Origin: Gambelia wislizenii
Taxonomy: Eukaryota > Chordata > Lepidosauria > Squamata > Crotaphytidae
NCBI GenBank assembly: GCA_030847615.1
Contig: JAUMIR010000004.1
Coordinates: 104,422,001-104,486,000, forward strand
Reading direction: 5' to 3'
Length of the DNA stretch: 64,000 bases
Shown here: positions 62,648 through 64,000 of the stretch, piece by piece
Position numbering within the stretch: position 1 is the first letter of the stretch
Layout of the letters: every line of letters begins with the position of its first letter
Notes under the pieces: model-generated
Told to the model about the DNA's origin: nothing
The model's database searches: none
What the model saw: the letters and a program-made list of their open reading frames with translations, nothing else
Translations under genes and position numbers: made by a program

Positions 62648-64000
62648 TCTCTCTCTCTCTGGCTTTTCTTCGCAAACAAAGATTCAGGAAGGACTCATCC
62701 CGCACTTTCTGCAAGTGTGCTGATGACTAAAAAGGCCAATCTGAAATAAACAAGTCCAGTTGCAAAAAGCACAGCAGAAGGTCTCCTTGGGTGATGTTTT
62801 TGGGTTGTGATTCTTTCTGCGTTGTCGTTTCTCTTCAAGACTTGTTCGTCGTGAGTTCTCAAATAAGGCTGCAGCATTGTGGATAGTGCGTCTCCATGCC
62901 TCCCGATGTGAGGCCAGGGCGGACCACTGTTGGTGATCAATTTGGCCGAGCCTGAGATGTTGTTTCAGGGAGTCTTTGTATCGCTTTTTTGGAGCACCCC
63001 TCTTACGCTGACCCGTGGAGAGTTCACCGTAGAGTAGTATTTTTGGGAGGCGATGGTCCTCCATCCTAGAAACGTGTCCTGCCCAGCGCAGCTGCGTTCT
63101 CAATATCATGGCCTCAATACTGGTGATCCCTGCTTGCTCAAGGACAGCAACATTCGTCACATAGTCAGTCCAGTGTATATTTAGGATTGTGCGTAGACAG
63201 CACTGATGAAAGCGTTCGAGGAGTCGTAGGTGGTGGCGATAGGTGACCCATGTTGCAGATCCATAAAGGAGGATAGACAGTACAATGGCTCTATACACAC
63301 TGATTTTTGTGCTTTGCCTCAGGTGTTTATTGCTCCAGACTCTTTTGTGAAGTCTTCCAAATGCACTATATGCCTTTGCTAATCTGTGATCGATCTCTTT
63401 GTTAATCTTGGCATCTGAGGAGATGATGCTTCCCAGGTAGGTGAACTGCTGAATGGACTTGAGTACAGATTTGCCGACAGCAATGTGGGGATGGTGGTGT
63501 TCGTCCTGTGGTGCAGGTTGGTAAAGAACTTCCATTTTCTTCAGGTTGACTTCTAGCCCAAACAGCTCTGCAGCTGTTGCAAAGCAGGATGTTAGGCGCT
63601 GCAGAGCTGCTTCTGTGTGGGCAACAAGGGCAGCATCATCGGCGAAGAGCAGCTCACGGACTAGATAATTTAGAGTCTTAGTGTGAGCCCTCAGACGGCT
63701 TAAGTTAAACAAGCTACCGTCAGTACGGTAACGTATATAGATGCCGTCGTCTTCTTCAAGCTCTGCCATAGCCCTCTGGAGCATCATGCTAAAGAAGATT
63801 GTAAATAAAGTTGGCACAAGAACACAACCTTGCTTCACTCCATTAGTTATTAGAAAGGGCTCTGAAAGAGCATCGCCATTTCTGACTTGACCACGCTGGC
63901 CCTTGTGTAGCAAGATAATCATTTTAAGGAATTTGGGGGGACATCCTAGTCTTTCCAGGATCTGCCACAGACCTTTTCTACTCACAGTGTCGAAGGCTTT
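62648..64000 (-). mobile_element. Non-LTR retrotransposon (LINE), 3' part, running off the window
   Basis: Antisense LINE. On the minus strand it ends just after the ORF with a short UTR and a (GA)n tail (seen here as TCTCTCTCTC at 62650-62660). The 28690-28910 insertion is a 221-bp copy of this same end. The 5' part lies beyond base 64000. Confidence 0.9.
62684..64000 (-). CDS. LINE reverse transcriptase ORF, C-terminal 438 codons, open
   Basis: Partial ORF, open from the window edge to a stop at 62684. The first visible codons read KAFDTVSRKGLW, the RT palm A motif region, so the N-terminus lies outside and any start here is artificial. Counting from the GTG at 63985: 'NGVKQGCVLVPTLF' around 48-61, the catalytic FADD at 114-117, a primer-grip-like 'FTYLGSIISSDAKINKEIDH', and a C2HC zinc finger C405-x2-C408, H421-x3-C425. 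A conserved 'LRWAGHVSRMEDHRLP' block precedes it. No frameshift or stop over 1.3 kb suggests a young copy. It is an endonuclease-type non-LTR RT; I do not assign the clade. Confidence 0.9.
   Translation of the reverse strand, partial: KAFDTVSRKGLWQILERLGCPPKFLKMIILLHKGQRGQVRNGDALSEPFLITNGVKQGCVLVPTLFTIFFSMMLQRAMAELEEDDGIYIRYRTDGSLFNLSRLRAHTKTLNYLVRELLFADDAALVAHTEAALQRLTSCFATAAELFGLEVNLKKMEVLYQPAPQDEHHHPHIAVGKSVLKSIQQFTYLGSIISSDAKINKEIDHRLAKAYSAFGRLHKRVWSNKHLRQSTKISVYRAIVLSILLYGSATWVTYRHHLRLLERFHQCCLRTILNIHWTDYVTNVAVLEQAGITSIEAMILRTQLRWAGHVSRMEDHRLPKILLYGELSTGQRKRGAPKKRYKDSLKQHLRLGQIDHQQWSALASHREAWRRTIHNAAALFENSRRTSLEEKRQRRKNHNPKTSPKETFCCAFCNWTCLFQIGLFSHQHTCRKCGMSPS

Overview
The window is repeat-dense, intron/intergenic-type DNA from a vertebrate, most likely a squamate reptile (lizard). 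No host protein-coding exon, rRNA, tRNA or CRISPR array could be supported. The organism call rests on the mixture of repeats: CR1 LINEs with the amniote-type 3' end and (ATTCTATG)n tail, L2 LINEs, Bov-B (RTE) LINEs, tRNA-derived and 5S rRNA-derived SINEs that both end in a Bov-B-like tail (Sauria type), Tigger/pogo-like and hAT-like MITEs, and many microsatellites. Genus is not resolved.

Layout. 1-1000: CpG-richer sequence, possibly near a promoter lying outside the window. 1-7 kb: a 220-bp triplication built from a SINE and an hAT end, a Tigger-like MITE, a foldback MITE broken by an L1-like insertion, and a 985-bp TIR element nested in an older repeat. 7-13 kb: L2 and CR1 ends, an apparent poly(A) retro-insertion, and a long CR1 copy split by a 628-bp TIR element. 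13-18 kb: a 350-bp hairpin MITE and two 5S-derived SINEs. 18-20.4 kb: an L2 fragment followed by a 1.4-kb Tigger-like element that carries a ~200-bp palindromic tandem array. 24.6-28.1 kb: a CR1 copy broken by four insertions (L2 end, 1.1-kb hAT, Tigger-like, TA-type MITE), flanked on its left by a fifth element. 28.6-35.5 kb: a short LINE insertion with 32-bp target duplications, SINEs, and a Bov-B fragment split by a TIR element. 36-45 kb: more MITEs and an L2 copy split by a TIR element. 46-60 kb: paired hAT MITEs, an antisense Bov-B 3' end, a 5S SINE, and two Tigger-like MITEs sharing one TA. 60-64 kb: an L2 ORF end, a third SINE family, and at the right edge an open (438 codons visible) reverse transcriptase ORF of a LINE whose 3' end also made the 28.7-kb insertion.

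How the parts relate. Bov-B supplies the 3' tail shared by two unrelated SINE heads (tRNA and 5S rRNA), the expected arrangement if Bov-B machinery mobilises both. DNA transposons repeatedly landed inside older LINEs, and their target-site duplications (TA, 3 bp, 8 bp) allow element boundaries and relative ages to be read directly. Family names are assigned by recognition of ends and motifs, not by database search.
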